Assembly: GCA_964474295.1 (NCBI GenBank)
Contig: CAYYRN010000013.1
Coordinates: 1-42,607 of the forward strand
Length of the DNA stretch: 42,607 bases
Direction of reading: 5' to 3'
Source: SIG575 sp964474295
GTDB taxonomy: Bacteria > Bacillota > Clostridia > Oscillospirales > Acutalibacteraceae
The translations under genes and the position numbers were made by a program. The notes below the pieces were generated by a model. That model saw nothing but the letters and a program-made list of their open reading frames with translations, did no database searches and was not told where the DNA came from. Shown piece after piece: positions 1 to 7,843 of the stretch (position 1 is its first letter; the number at the start of each line of letters is the position of its first letter).

Positions 1-1
1 T

Positions 2-1192
2 CGCAAAAAGTCGGGCGGTTTCTTCGGCAGCGGCGAAAGCACAGGCTCAATCGGTGTTGTAACAATCAATATGCCGAGAATCGCTTATCTTGCATCGGAC
101 GAAGCCGATTTCTACAAGCGTCTTGACAGAATGATGGATATTTCAGCACGTTCTCTCAAAACAAAGAGAACGGTTATCACAAAGCTTCTCAACGAAGGTC
201 TTTATCCGTACACTAAGCGTTACCTCGGCACGTTTGAAAACCATTTCTCCACAATCGGTCTTGTCGGTATGAACGAAGCAGGACTTAACGCAAAATGGAT
301 CGGCAAAGATATGACACACAAAGAAACTCAGATTTTCGCACAGCAGGTTCTTGACCATATGAGAGAAAGACTTTCCGATTATCAGGAAATGTACGGCGAT
401 CTTTATAACCTTGAAGCAACACCCGCAGAATCCACCTCTTACAGACTTGCAAAGCACGATATCAAGAGATATCCCGATATTAAAACGGCTTCCGAGGGCG
501 ATGAAACACCTTATTACACAAACAGCTCTCATCTTCCCGTAGGTTATACGGAGGATATTTTTGAAGCTCTCGATATCCAGGATGAGCTTCAAACAAGATA
601 CACCTCCGGTACTGTTTTCCACGCTTATATCGGTGAAAAGATGCCCGATTGGAAATCGGCGGCAAATCTTGTTCGCAAAATTTCGGAAAACTATAAGCTT
701 CCTTACTATTCCATTTCTCCGACATACTCTGTATGTAAGAGCCACGGCTATATTGCGGGCGAGCATTTCACTTGTCCCGAATGTGGCGAGCCTGCCGAGG
801 TTTACAGCCGTATTACGGGTTACTACCGTCCCGTACAGAACTGGAATGACGGTAAGCTTCAGGAATATAAGCACCGTAAGCTTTATGATGTTGTAAATTC
901 AAAGCCTCATTCCGAAAAGGAAGCTTGCTGTGAATGTGAAGAAGCAGGCAAGGATGTGTCGGTCGGACACAGAACGATTCTCTTTACAACGGCAACCTGT
1001 CCCAACTGTAAAATAGCGGTATCTCTCCTTGATAAAGCGGAGGTTGAGTTTGAAAAGGTTCTTGCCGAGGATAATGCAGACCTTGCAAAGCAGCTCGGTA
1101 TTAAACAGGCTCCGACGCTTGTTGTTGAGGATGAAAACGGAATCGCAAAATATCAGGGCGTTTCCGATATCAAAAAGTTTATAAAAGCTTAA
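2..1192 (+). CDS. nrdD: Anaerobic (class III) ribonucleoside-triphosphate reductase, C-terminal part, fused to a redoxin domain
   Basis: The reading frame is open from base 2, so the 5' end lies outside the window; 396 residues are present. The enzyme reduces ribonucleotides to deoxyribonucleotides without oxygen, using a glycyl radical installed by NrdG. Visible at the left edge is GGFFGSGESTGSIGVVTINM, typical of NrdD. The radical site is in RITGYYRP, with the glycine codon at 818-820. A zinc site lies just before it, as CxxH (VCKSHGYIAG) plus CxxC (CPECG), rather than the two CxxC pairs of E. coli NrdD. After a Cys-rich linker (CCECEE), the last ~75 residues form a glutaredoxin/thioredoxin-like domain with a CPNC active site and a cis-proline motif (QAPTLVV). 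The fused redoxin suggests a dithiol reductant in cis rather than formate; that part is inference. No nrdG follows; a terminator and the pyr operon do. Confidence 0.93.
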   Translation, partial: RKKSGGFFGSGESTGSIGVVTINMPRIAYLASDEADFYKRLDRMMDISARSLKTKRTVITKLLNEGLYPYTKRYLGTFENHFSTIGLVGMNEAGLNAKWIGKDMTHKETQIFAQQVLDHMRERLSDYQEMYGDLYNLEATPAESTSYRLAKHDIKRYPDIKTASEGDETPYYTNSSHLPVGYTEDIFEALDIQDELQTRYTSGTVFHAYIGEKMPDWKSAANLVRKISENYKLPYYSISPTYSVCKSHGYIAGEHFTCPECGEPAEVYSRITGYYRPVQNWNDGKLQEYKHRKLYDVVNSKPHSEKEACCECEEAGKDVSVGHRTILFTTATCPNCKIAVSLLDKAEVEFEKVLAEDNADLAKQLGIKQAPTLVVEDENGIAKYQGVSDIKKFIKA

Positions 1193-1237
1193 AAGCTTTA
1201 TAAAAAAGAAGGTTTAACCTTACTAACAGGAATTTGT

Positions 1238-1276
1238 CGAGAGTGTAGTGTACACTTTCGGCATTTTTCCTTTTTT
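1238..1276 (+). terminator. Intrinsic terminator after nrdD
   Basis: A 10-bp stem, CGAGAGTGTA (1238-1247) with TACACTTTCG (1251-1260), with one G-U pair and a three-base loop, is followed by GCATTTTTCCTTTTTT. It separates nrdD from the pyr promoter. Confidence 0.75.
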
Positions 1277-1340
1277 CAGTCGTTATATGTCGCAATAGGT
1301 AACAAAAGTGTGAAAAATAATTGCGAAATAGTTAATTCGG

Positions 1341-1369
1341 TTGACAAACAACCGCTGTTTTGATATAAT
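1341..1369 (+). promoter_or_regulatory. Sigma-A promoter of the pyr operon
   Basis: The -35 box TTGACA (1341-1346) and -10 box TATAAT (1364-1369) are both perfect consensus with a 17-base spacer. Transcription should begin near 1376, leaving a leader of about 115 bases before pyrC that holds the attenuator. Confidence 0.9.
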
Positions 1370-1390
1370 AAAAGCAATCTTAAGGCTTCG

Positions 1391-1477
1391 GGATTGCCAG
1401 AGGGATTAAAAAAATATATATCATAACCGTTCACGGTTTGTATTTTTGTATCCCTGCCTTTTCGGGCAGGGTTTTTT
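1391..1477 (+). promoter_or_regulatory. PyrR-type transcription attenuator of the pyr operon
   Basis: Three mutually exclusive structures are visible. The terminator pairs CCCTGCC (1452-1458) with GGCAGGG (1465-1471), followed by six T (1472-1477). The antiterminator pairs AGGGAT (1401-1406) with ATCCCT (1450-1455), AAAAATA (1410-1416) with TATTTTT (1441-1447), and AACCG (1425-1429) with CGGTT (1434-1438), consuming the 5' side of the terminator. The anti-antiterminator GGATTGCCAGAGGGATT (1391-1407) carries a CCAGAGGG loop resembling the PyrR binding loop (CCNGNGAGG) and overlaps the 5' arm of the antiterminator. In the known Bacillus logic, UMP-loaded PyrR holds this hairpin and allows termination. 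The loop is not a perfect PyrR match and no pyrR lies in the window, so the identity of the binding protein is inferred. Confidence 0.75.
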
Positions 1478-1490
1478 ATGGGAGGAAAAA

Positions 1491-2789
1491 ATGAACTTCG
1501 TTTTAAAAAATGCCAAAGTTTTTCGCAAGGGTAAGTTCATAAAAGGTGATGTTCTTGTAAAAGACGGTCGCCTCACTCATCTTTTCGGGTCTGCGGCAGT
1601 TCCTGCGGATTGCGTCATTTATAATGCTGAAAATTGTATTTTAATTCCGGGTCTTATTGATGTGCATGTGCATCTCAGAGAACCCGGTTTTTCTTTTAAG
1701 GAAACGGTAAAAAGCGGCACTATGGCGGCAGCGCACGGCGGCTATACACGGGTTTGCTCAATGCCGAACTTAAACCCCGTACCCGATACCGTCAAAAATT
1801 TAAAACAGCAGCTTGATATTATAAAATCCGATGCCGTAATCAACGTCACACCCTACGGTTCAATCACCGTGGGTCAAAAAGGTGACGAGGTTTCCGATAT
1901 GGATGATATGAAAGACCTCGTTGCGGGATTTTCTGATGACGGAAAAGGTGTGCAGGAAGCGGAAACTATGCTCCTTGCAATGGAAATCGCAAAGGCGTGC
2001 GGAAAGATGATTGTGGCTCATTGTGAGGAAAATTCTCTTCTTCACGGCGGATACATACACGACGGCGAATATGCACGCATCCACGGACACAGGGGGATTT
2101 GCTCTGAAAGTGAATTTTTGCCGATAAAACGTGACATTCCCCTTGCAAAACGCACGGGATGTGCTTATCACGTTTGCCATATTTCCGCAAAGGAAAGCGT
2201 TGAACTTGTAAGAAAAGCAAAAAAAGACGGAGTTGACATTTCCTGCGAAACAGCACCGCATTACCTTGTTTTTAACGATATGGATTTGCAGGAAGACGGC
2301 AGATTTAAAATGAATCCTCCGATAAGAAGCGAGCAGGACAGATTGGCACTTATCGACGGCATCAAGGACGGCACAATCGATATGATTGCAACCGACCACG
2401 CTCCGCACACGGCGGAAGAAAAAAGCAGGGGACTTGAAAAAAGCCTTATGGGTGTTGTGGGACTTGAAACGGCTTTCCCCGTTTTGTGGACTGAGCTTGT
2501 GCTTAAAAATATTATTTCCGCCGAAAAGCTTGTTGAAATTATGAGTATAAATCCGGCAAAACGCTTTGGTTTTGAAAGCGGTCTTGAAAACGGTAAAACG
2601 GCGGATTTCGCTGTTTTTGACGTAAGCGAAGAATACGAAATTAACACGGATGATTTTCTCTCGATGGGAAAAAGCACCCCGTTTGCGGGAAAAAAGGTTT
2701 ACGGCAAATGTCTTATGACGGTTTGCGGCGGCGAAATTGTTTACAGCGATATTGAAAGGCGGAAAAGTAATGAAGCAGACAATGTTTGA
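1491..2789 (+). CDS. pyrC: Dihydroorotase (class I)
   Basis: This enzyme interconverts carbamoyl aspartate and dihydroorotate, step 3 of UMP synthesis. It has 432 residues. The metal motif HVHLRE holds His59 and His61; further signatures are MIVAHCEEN, HVCHISAK and MIATDHAPH, in the amidohydrolase TIM barrel. An in-frame TTG at 1446 lies upstream, but it would place the start inside the antiterminator/terminator region; ATG 1491 follows GGAGG (1481-1485) at six bases and begins MNFVLKNAKV. It is the first gene of the operon, directly after the attenuator, and overlaps pyrK by 20 bases, which suggests translational coupling. Confidence 0.95.
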   Translation: MNFVLKNAKVFRKGKFIKGDVLVKDGRLTHLFGSAAVPADCVIYNAENCILIPGLIDVHVHLREPGFSFKETVKSGTMAAAHGGYTRVCSMPNLNPVPDTVKNLKQQLDIIKSDAVINVTPYGSITVGQKGDEVSDMDDMKDLVAGFSDDGKGVQEAETMLLAMEIAKACGKMIVAHCEENSLLHGGYIHDGEYARIHGHRGICSESEFLPIKRDIPLAKRTGCAYHVCHISAKESVELVRKAKKDGVDISCETAPHYLVFNDMDLQEDGRFKMNPPIRSEQDRLALIDGIKDGTIDMIATDHAPHTAEEKSRGLEKSLMGVVGLETAFPVLWTELVLKNIISAEKLVEIMSINPAKRFGFESGLENGKTADFAVFDVSEEYEINTDDFLSMGKSTPFAGKKVYGKCLMTVCGGEIVYSDIERRKSNEADNV

Positions 2790-3501
2790 AATCGTGTCTA
2801 ACGAAAAAATCGCAAAGGATGTTTATAAGCTTGTTCTTTCGGGCGATACCTCCGATTTGAAAAATCCGGGTCAGTTTGTAAACATTAAGCTTGACGGTTT
2901 CTTTTTAAGACGTCCCATTTCCGTGTGTGATTACGGTAATAATTCACTTACCTTGATTTACAAGGTTGTGGGTGAAGGCACGGAAATTATGAGCGAAATG
3001 AAAAGCGGTGAAAAGCTTGACATTCTGACAGGTCTCGGCAACGGCTTCGATACATCGAAAAGCGGAAACAATCCCGTAGTGATAGGCGGCGGTGTCGGAG
3101 TGCCTCCGATGTTTAATCTTGCCAAAAAGCTTGTTTCCGAGGGCAAAAATGTCACGGCTGTTCTCGGATTTAATAAAGAAGATGAAATTTTTTACAAAGA
3201 AGAATTTGAAAAAATCGGAGCAAGGGTTCTTGTTTCAACCGTTGACGGTTCAGTCGGAATAAAAGGCTTTGTGACCGACGCGATGAAAGAACTCGATTTT
3301 TCCTACAGCTATTGCTGCGGCCCCGAACCTATGCTTAAAGCCGTTTACAATTTTTCCGATATTGACGGGCAGTTCAGCTTTGAGGAAAGAATGGGCTGCG
3401 GTTTCGGTGCCTGTATGGGATGCAGTTGTAAGACCAAGTACGGCAACAAAAGAATTTGTAAGGATGGCCCCGTACTTTGCAGGGAGGAAATAATATGGTA
3501 A
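2770..3501 (+). CDS. pyrK: Dihydroorotate dehydrogenase B, electron-transfer subunit
   Basis: PyrK carries FAD and a [2Fe-2S] cluster and passes electrons from PyrD to NAD+. It has 243 residues. RRPIS (~47-51) is the FAD-binding motif, GGGVGVPP (~107-113) fits the nucleotide-binding region, and YCCGPEPML is typical of ferredoxin reductase-like folds. Cluster ligands are Cys210, Cys215, Cys218 and Cys230 in the C-terminal segment (GCGFGACMGCSC). ATG 2770 was chosen because AGGCGG lies about seven bases upstream; a GTG or other start further upstream would deepen the overlap with pyrC without a ribosome binding site. It overlaps pyrD by seven bases, fitting 1:1 production of the PyrK/PyrDB complex. 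Confidence 0.95.
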   Translation: MKQTMFEIVSNEKIAKDVYKLVLSGDTSDLKNPGQFVNIKLDGFFLRRPISVCDYGNNSLTLIYKVVGEGTEIMSEMKSGEKLDILTGLGNGFDTSKSGNNPVVIGGGVGVPPMFNLAKKLVSEGKNVTAVLGFNKEDEIFYKEEFEKIGARVLVSTVDGSVGIKGFVTDAMKELDFSYSYCCGPEPMLKAVYNFSDIDGQFSFEERMGCGFGACMGCSCKTKYGNKRICKDGPVLCREEIIW

Positions 3502-4406
3502 ACCTTAAAGTAAATTTAGCGGGTGTAGAGCTTGATAATCCGATAATTCCGGCAAGCGGAACGTTCGGTTTCGGATATGAGTTTGCCGAGCTTTACGATA
3601 TTAATATTCTCGGTTCGTTGTCCTTCAAAGGAACAACACTTGAAGAAAGGTTCGGAAATCCCACACCGAGAATTGCCGAAACAAGAAGCGGTATGATAAA
3701 TTCCGTGGGCTTGCAAAATCCGGGAATAGAAAAAGTAATTTCCCGTGAGCTTCCGAAATTAAGAGCTTGCTTCAAAAAGCCGATAATGGCAAATATCAGC
3801 GGCTTTTCGGTTGATGAGTATAAAATTTGCTGTGAAAAAATCAACAAGGAAGAACAGGTCGAATTTATCGAGGTCAATGTAAGCTGTCCTAATGTTCACA
3901 ACGGAGGTATGAGCTTCGGCACGTCACCCGAAAGTGTTTCAAAGGTCACAAAAGCGGTCAAGGAAGTTACAGATAGGCCTGTTTTTATAAAGCTCAGCCC
4001 GAATGTTACCGATATTGTGTCCATTGCCAAGGCTTGCGAGGATGCGGGTGCTGACGGAATCAGCCTTATCAACACGCTTCTCGGTATGAAAATAGATTTG
4101 AAAACAAAAAAGCCGGTAATAGCCAACAAAATGGGCGGTTTTTCGGGGGATGCGATTTTCCCCGTGGCGGTCAGAATGGTTTATCAGGTTTATGAAGCGG
4201 TAAAAATTCCGATTATAGGTATGGGCGGTGTTTCGAGAGCAGAGGATGTAATCGAGCTTATGCTCGCCGGTGCAACAGCGGTCGAGGTAGGGGCTGCAAA
4301 CCTTACCGAGCCTTTCGCCTGCAAGAATATTATCGAAGACTTACCCCGTGTTATGGAAAAATACGGTATAAATAATTTAAAAGATATAATAGGAGGCGCA
4401 CACTGA
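3495..4406 (+). CDS. pyrD: Dihydroorotate dehydrogenase B, catalytic subunit
   Basis: This FMN TIM-barrel enzyme oxidises dihydroorotate to orotate. It has 303 residues. The type 1B catalytic cysteine is Cys131 in VNVSCPNVHNGG; NSVGLQNPG and KLSPNVTDI are also family signatures, and GMGGVSRAED near the C-terminus fits the FMN phosphate site. ATG 3495 sits behind GGGAGG (3482-3487). Pairing with pyrK makes this the NAD-linked class 1B enzyme, suited to an anaerobe. It ends in TGATG, overlapping pyrF by one base. Confidence 0.95.
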   Translation: MVNLKVNLAGVELDNPIIPASGTFGFGYEFAELYDINILGSLSFKGTTLEERFGNPTPRIAETRSGMINSVGLQNPGIEKVISRELPKLRACFKKPIMANISGFSVDEYKICCEKINKEEQVEFIEVNVSCPNVHNGGMSFGTSPESVSKVTKAVKEVTDRPVFIKLSPNVTDIVSIAKACEDAGADGISLINTLLGMKIDLKTKKPVIANKMGGFSGDAIFPVAVRMVYQVYEAVKIPIIGMGGVSRAEDVIELMLAGATAVEVGAANLTEPFACKNIIEDLPRVMEKYGINNLKDIIGGAH

Positions 4407-5104
4407 TGGGAAAAGATGTAATTATTGCGTGTGATTTTGACGGTAAGGAAGAAGTTCTTAATTTCCTTGACAAATTCACGGGCAGAAAGCCGTTTGTAAA
4501 AATCGGAATGGAGCTTTATTATTCGGCAGGTCCGGAAATTGTAAGGGAAATTAAAGCGAGAGGTCACAAAATTTTTCTCGACTTGAAGCTTCACGATATT
4601 CCGAACACGGTAAAAAAATCAATGGCGGTTTTGTCAAAATTGGATGTTGATATGTGCAATCTTCACGCAGCCGGTACGGTTGCAATGATGGAAGCCGCGT
4701 TGGAGGGACTTACACGTCCCGACGGCACAAGACCTTTGCTCATTGCCGTAACTCAGCTTACCTCTACGAGCGAAGAAAGAATGAAAGAAGATTTGCTTAT
4801 CGAAAAACCGATTGACGAGGTTATTATGCACTACGCCTCCCGTGCCAAGTTTGCGGGACTTGACGGTGTTGTTTGCTCGCCCCTTGAAGCTTCAAAGGTT
4901 AAAAGCGTGTGCGGTAAAGAATTTCTTACGGTAACACCCGGTGTACGTTTTTCGGACGGTGATGTCGGTGATCAGGTAAGAATAGCAACACCCGCAAGGG
5001 CAAAGGAAATAGGCTCCGATTATATCGTTGTCGGCAGACCTATCACACAGGCACAGGATCCCGTTGCGGCATATGAAAGATGTATAAAAGAATTTGTTGA
5101 TTAA
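4406..5104 (+). CDS. pyrF: Orotidine-5'-phosphate decarboxylase
   Basis: PyrF decarboxylates OMP to UMP, the last step of the pathway. It has 232 residues and the common bacterial catalytic signature FLDLKLHDIPNTV (Asp-Lys-x-x-Asp). TPGVRFSDGDVGDQ and YIVVGRPITQAQDP supply the phosphate-gripping C-terminal loops. The ATG overlaps the pyrD stop (TGATG), with AGGAGG at 4391-4396. No fusion with pyrE is present; pyrE follows as a separate gene. Confidence 0.95.
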   Translation: MGKDVIIACDFDGKEEVLNFLDKFTGRKPFVKIGMELYYSAGPEIVREIKARGHKIFLDLKLHDIPNTVKKSMAVLSKLDVDMCNLHAAGTVAMMEAALEGLTRPDGTRPLLIAVTQLTSTSEERMKEDLLIEKPIDEVIMHYASRAKFAGLDGVVCSPLEASKVKSVCGKEFLTVTPGVRFSDGDVGDQVRIATPARAKEIGSDYIVVGRPITQAQDPVAAYERCIKEFVD

Positions 5105-5122
5105 TGTAAGGAGAGAATGATT

Positions 5123-5752
5123 ATGGAAAGACTTATTGCGGAAGATTTACTCAGTATCAGGGCTGTTTTCTTCAGACCGGACGAGCCGTTCACATGGGCA
5201 AGCGGAATAAAAAGCCCCGTTTATTGCGACAACAGACTTACACTTACAGCACCGAAAGTAAGAAACGATGTTGAAAACGCACTTGCCGAAACAATAAAAA
5301 GTAATTATCCCGACTGTGAGGTTCTTATGGGTACAAGCACGGCAGGTATTGCCCATGCCGCAATCACAGCGCACATTCTCGGACTTCCAATGGGTTATGT
5401 ACGCTCCGGCTCCAAGGATCACGGCAGACAGAATCAGATTGAAGGCAAGCTTGAAAAAGGTCAGAAGGTTGTTGTTGTCGAAGACCTTATTTCAACAGGC
5501 GGAAGTGTTATCGAGGTTGTAAACGTGCTTCGTGAGGCAGGCGCAGAGGTTCTCGGTATCGTCAGCATTTTCACATACGGTATGCAGAAAGGTCTTGACA
5601 GACTTGCGGCAGCCGATGTTAAAAACATATCATTGACAAATTTTGACGTTATTGCCGATGTTGCGGCAGAAACAGGATATATTAAACGTGAAGATGTCGA
5701 AAGACTTATAAAATTCAGAAATAATCCGTCGGACGAAAGCTGGATTGGGTGA
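5123..5752 (+). CDS. pyrE: Orotate phosphoribosyltransferase
   Basis: PyrE joins orotate to PRPP to form OMP. It has 209 residues. The PRPP motif is VVVEDLISTGGS, and FTWASGIKSPVYCDNR is the N-terminal OPRT signature. Two ATGs compete: 5117 lies only three bases from the AAGGAG box (5108-5113), while 5123 has a nine-base spacing, so 5123 was chosen. It lies between pyrF and pyrB in the operon. Confidence 0.94.
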   Translation: MERLIAEDLLSIRAVFFRPDEPFTWASGIKSPVYCDNRLTLTAPKVRNDVENALAETIKSNYPDCEVLMGTSTAGIAHAAITAHILGLPMGYVRSGSKDHGRQNQIEGKLEKGQKVVVVEDLISTGGSVIEVVNVLREAGAEVLGIVSIFTYGMQKGLDRLAAADVKNISLTNFDVIADVAAETGYIKREDVERLIKFRNNPSDESWIG

Positions 5753-5757
5753 AAGAA

Positions 5758-6672
5758 ATGAGAAGCCTTATTGATATTAACGAACTCAGCGTTGAGGAAA
5801 TCGATGAGCTTATTTCAAAAGCGAACGATATCATAAACAATCCTCAAAAATATGCTCATGCCTGCGATGGCAAAAAGCTGGCAACGCTCTTTTTTGAGCC
5901 GTCAACAAGAACAAGATTGAGCTTTGAGGCCGCTATGTACGAACTCGGCGGCAATGTCCTCGGCTTTTCCGAGGCACAGTCCTCCTCCGCGGCAAAGGGC
6001 GAAAGTGTTTCCGATACGGTAAAAACGGTAAGCTGCTATGCCGATATTATCGCAATGCGTCACCCGAAAGAGGGCGCACCGCTTGTGGCATCGAAAAAAG
6101 CTTTTGTTCCCATCATAAATGCAGGTGACGGCGGACATAATCACCCCACGCAGACTCTTACCGATTTGCTTACAATCAGCCGTGAAAAAGGCAGACTTGA
6201 CAACCTCACAATAGGTTTTTGCGGTGACTTGAAATTCGGCAGAACGGTACACTCGCTGATTGAGGCTATGTCGAGATACGAAAACATAAAGGTGGCTCTT
6301 ATTTCTCCCGTTGAGCTGAAATTACCGAGCTACATAAAACACGATGTTCTCAAAGCCAAAAACATAGAATATATTCAAACAACCGATTTGGAAGAAGTTA
6401 TGCCGACACTCGACATACTGTATATGACACGTGTTCAGCGTGAAAGATTTTTCAATGAGGATGATTATGTAAGACTTAAAGACAGCTATATTCTTACCCC
6501 GCAGAAGCTTTGTAACGCAAAGGATGATTTGTGTATTATGCATCCGTTGCCGAGGGTTAACGAAATTTCGACAGCCATTGATGATGATAAAAGAGCGTGC
6601 TATTTCAAACAGGTTCTGAACGGAAAATATATCAGAATGGCACTTATCCTTAAACTTTTGGGGGTGGAATAA
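5758..6672 (+). CDS. pyrB: Aspartate carbamoyltransferase, catalytic chain
   Basis: PyrB makes carbamoyl aspartate from carbamoyl phosphate and aspartate, the committed step. It has about 304 residues. The carbamoyl-phosphate motif FEPSTRTRLSFEAA is present near residue 50, along with HPTQTLTDL and the C-terminal MHPLPRVNEI. A GTG at 5749 is also in frame and would overlap the pyrE stop; ATG 5758 is preferred because GGGTG lies at suitable distance and MRSLIDINEL matches the usual N-terminus. It is followed directly by pyrI, so it should form the regulated holoenzyme. Confidence 0.94.
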   Translation: MRSLIDINELSVEEIDELISKANDIINNPQKYAHACDGKKLATLFFEPSTRTRLSFEAAMYELGGNVLGFSEAQSSSAAKGESVSDTVKTVSCYADIIAMRHPKEGAPLVASKKAFVPIINAGDGGHNHPTQTLTDLLTISREKGRLDNLTIGFCGDLKFGRTVHSLIEAMSRYENIKVALISPVELKLPSYIKHDVLKAKNIEYIQTTDLEEVMPTLDILYMTRVQRERFFNEDDYVRLKDSYILTPQKLCNAKDDLCIMHPLPRVNEISTAIDDDKRACYFKQVLNGKYIRMALILKLLGVE

Positions 6673-7086
6673 TTGGTAGTTGACGCTATTAAAAACGGAA
6701 TCGTAATAGACCACATTACGGCAGGTCACGCAATGGAGCTTTATTCCATTCTTGAATTGGACAAGCTCGACAGCACGGTTGCTGTTTTGAAAAACGTACC
6801 GAGCAAGAAAAAGGGTAAAAAAGACATCATTAAAATCGATACTCTTATTGATATTGATTTTGATGTTTTGGGCTATGTTGACCCGAATATTACGGTCAGC
6901 ATAATCCGAGACGGAAAGGTTGAAAAAAAGCTTGAGATGAAGCTTCCCGAAACCGTCACCAACGTGCTGAAATGCAAAAATCCCCGCTGTATAACATCTA
7001 CCGAACAGGAGCTTGACCATATTTTCAAGCTTACGGATGCCAAAAGAAAAATTTACAGATGTATTTATTGCGAAAGCAAAGGTTAA
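6673..7086 (+). CDS. pyrI: Aspartate carbamoyltransferase, regulatory chain
   Basis: PyrI binds the nucleotide effectors that tune PyrB. It has 137 residues, shorter than the ~153 of E. coli. The N-terminal allosteric domain has GIVIDHITAGHAMELYSIL; the C-terminal zinc domain has Cys101, Cys106, Cys130 and Cys133 (CKNPRC and CIYC). It starts with TTG directly after the pyrB stop, with GGGGGTGG (6659-6666) as ribosome binding site; the slack start may keep PyrI in step with PyrB by coupling. No clear terminator follows, so some transcription may run towards the purine leader. Confidence 0.93.
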   Translation: MVVDAIKNGIVIDHITAGHAMELYSILELDKLDSTVAVLKNVPSKKKGKKDIIKIDTLIDIDFDVLGYVDPNITVSIIRDGKVEKKLEMKLPETVTNVLKCKNPRCITSTEQELDHIFKLTDAKRKIYRCIYCESKG

Positions 7087-7135
7087 AAGATACAGAAAAT
7101 AAATTAAAACAAACCTATTTTTGTGATTAAAACTG

Positions 7136-7164
7136 TTGACTATCAGTTCGGCAAAATGTATAAT
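7136..7164 (+). promoter_or_regulatory. Sigma-A promoter of the purine operon
   Basis: TTGACT (7136-7141) and TATAAT (7159-7164) are separated by 17 bases. The predicted start near 7171 lies just before the ZTP aptamer. Confidence 0.88.
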
Positions 7165-7180
7165 AAACTTAAAGTGAATA

Positions 7181-7312
7181 TTGTTCCCTGCAACTGACGG
7201 ATTTGGTGATTTATAACACCGGGGAGTAAGGAACAAATTTCTGTTTTTGTCGACCGTCTGGGCAGTTCTATTTCATTAATTTTAGTGGGACAGAACTGCC
7301 TTTATCGATTTT
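7181..7312 (+). promoter_or_regulatory. ZTP (pfl) riboswitch with terminator platform
   Basis: The aptamer shows the conserved pfl features. P1 is TTGTTCC (7181-7187) with GGAACAA (7230-7236); ACTGACGG (7193-7200) lies in the junction; CACCGGGGAG (7217-7226) is the conserved core; and CCGTCTGGGCA (7254-7264) is the downstream P3 element. GACGG pairs with CCGTC as the family pseudoknot. The platform terminator pairs GGCAGTTCT (7261-7269) with AGAACTGCC (7292-7300), followed by a T-rich but imperfect run. Its 5' arm shares bases with P3, so ligand binding should block termination (an ON switch). ZTP accumulates when 10-formyl-THF is short, which matches the PurN and PurH genes downstream. Confidence 0.9.
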
Positions 7313-7332
7313 GTAAGCAAACGGAGGAAAAA

Positions 7333-7830
7333 ATGATGAAAAAAGTTGCCATTATAATGGGCAGTGACAGTGACTTGCCCGTTATCGAAAAAGCCATTGC
7401 AAAGCTCGAAGAGTTTGAAGTTGAATTTGAGGTTCACGTCTTTTCGGCTCACCGAACACCGGTTGAAGCCAAGACTTTCTCCGAAAATGCGAGGAAAAAC
7501 GGATTCGGAGTTATCATTGCGGCTGCGGGAATGGCGGCACACCTTGCAGGTGCAATTGCCGCTAACACAACTCTGCCCGTAATCGGAATCCCCGTCAAAT
7601 CGGCAAATCTTGACGGAATGGACGCACTGCTTTCAACGGTTCAAATGCCCACAGGCATCCCCGTTGCTACCGTGGCTATTAACGGTGCGGCAAATGCGGC
7701 ACTTCTTGCAATCGAAATTCTTGCCGTTACGGATTGCGAGCTTGCGGAAAAGCTTGACAAAATGAGAAAAGACGGTGCCGAAACGGTTTTGAAAAAAGAT
7801 GCGGCAATATCGGCAAAATACTCTAAATAA
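7333..7830 (+). CDS. purE: 5-(carboxyamino)imidazole ribonucleotide mutase / AIR carboxylase
   Basis: PurE forms CAIR, step 6 of IMP synthesis. It has about 165 residues. MGSDSDLPV and SAHRTP are the active-site signatures, and GMAAHLAGA follows. Two ATGs (7333 and 7336) stand behind GGAGG (7323-7327); either could be used. Upstream in-frame codons fall inside the riboswitch terminator and were not taken. No purK is in the window, so whether it acts as class I (N5-CAIR mutase) or a CO2-using carboxylase cannot be settled here. It is the first gene after the ZTP switch. Confidence 0.95.
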   Translation: MMKKVAIIMGSDSDLPVIEKAIAKLEEFEVEFEVHVFSAHRTPVEAKTFSENARKNGFGVIIAAAGMAAHLAGAIAANTTLPVIGIPVKSANLDGMDALLSTVQMPTGIPVATVAINGAANAALLAIEILAVTDCELAEKLDKMRKDGAETVLKKDAAISAKYSK

Positions 7831-7843
7831 GGGATGATAAAAA

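Noticed and set aside
143..874. Long minus-strand open frame (243 codons) inside nrdD
   Set aside because: It lies wholly opposite the strongly recognised nrdD frame, has no ribosome binding site or family motif, and is a codon-bias shadow.
1446..1490. Upstream TTG extension of pyrC
   Set aside because: The added 15 codons are the terminator hairpin itself; the ribosome binding site sits at 1481-1485.
6322..7236. Minus-strand open frame of 304 codons across pyrB, pyrI and the purine leader
   Set aside because: It runs antisense to two certain genes and the ZTP aptamer, and its translation is Phe/Asn/His-rich with no recognisable domain.
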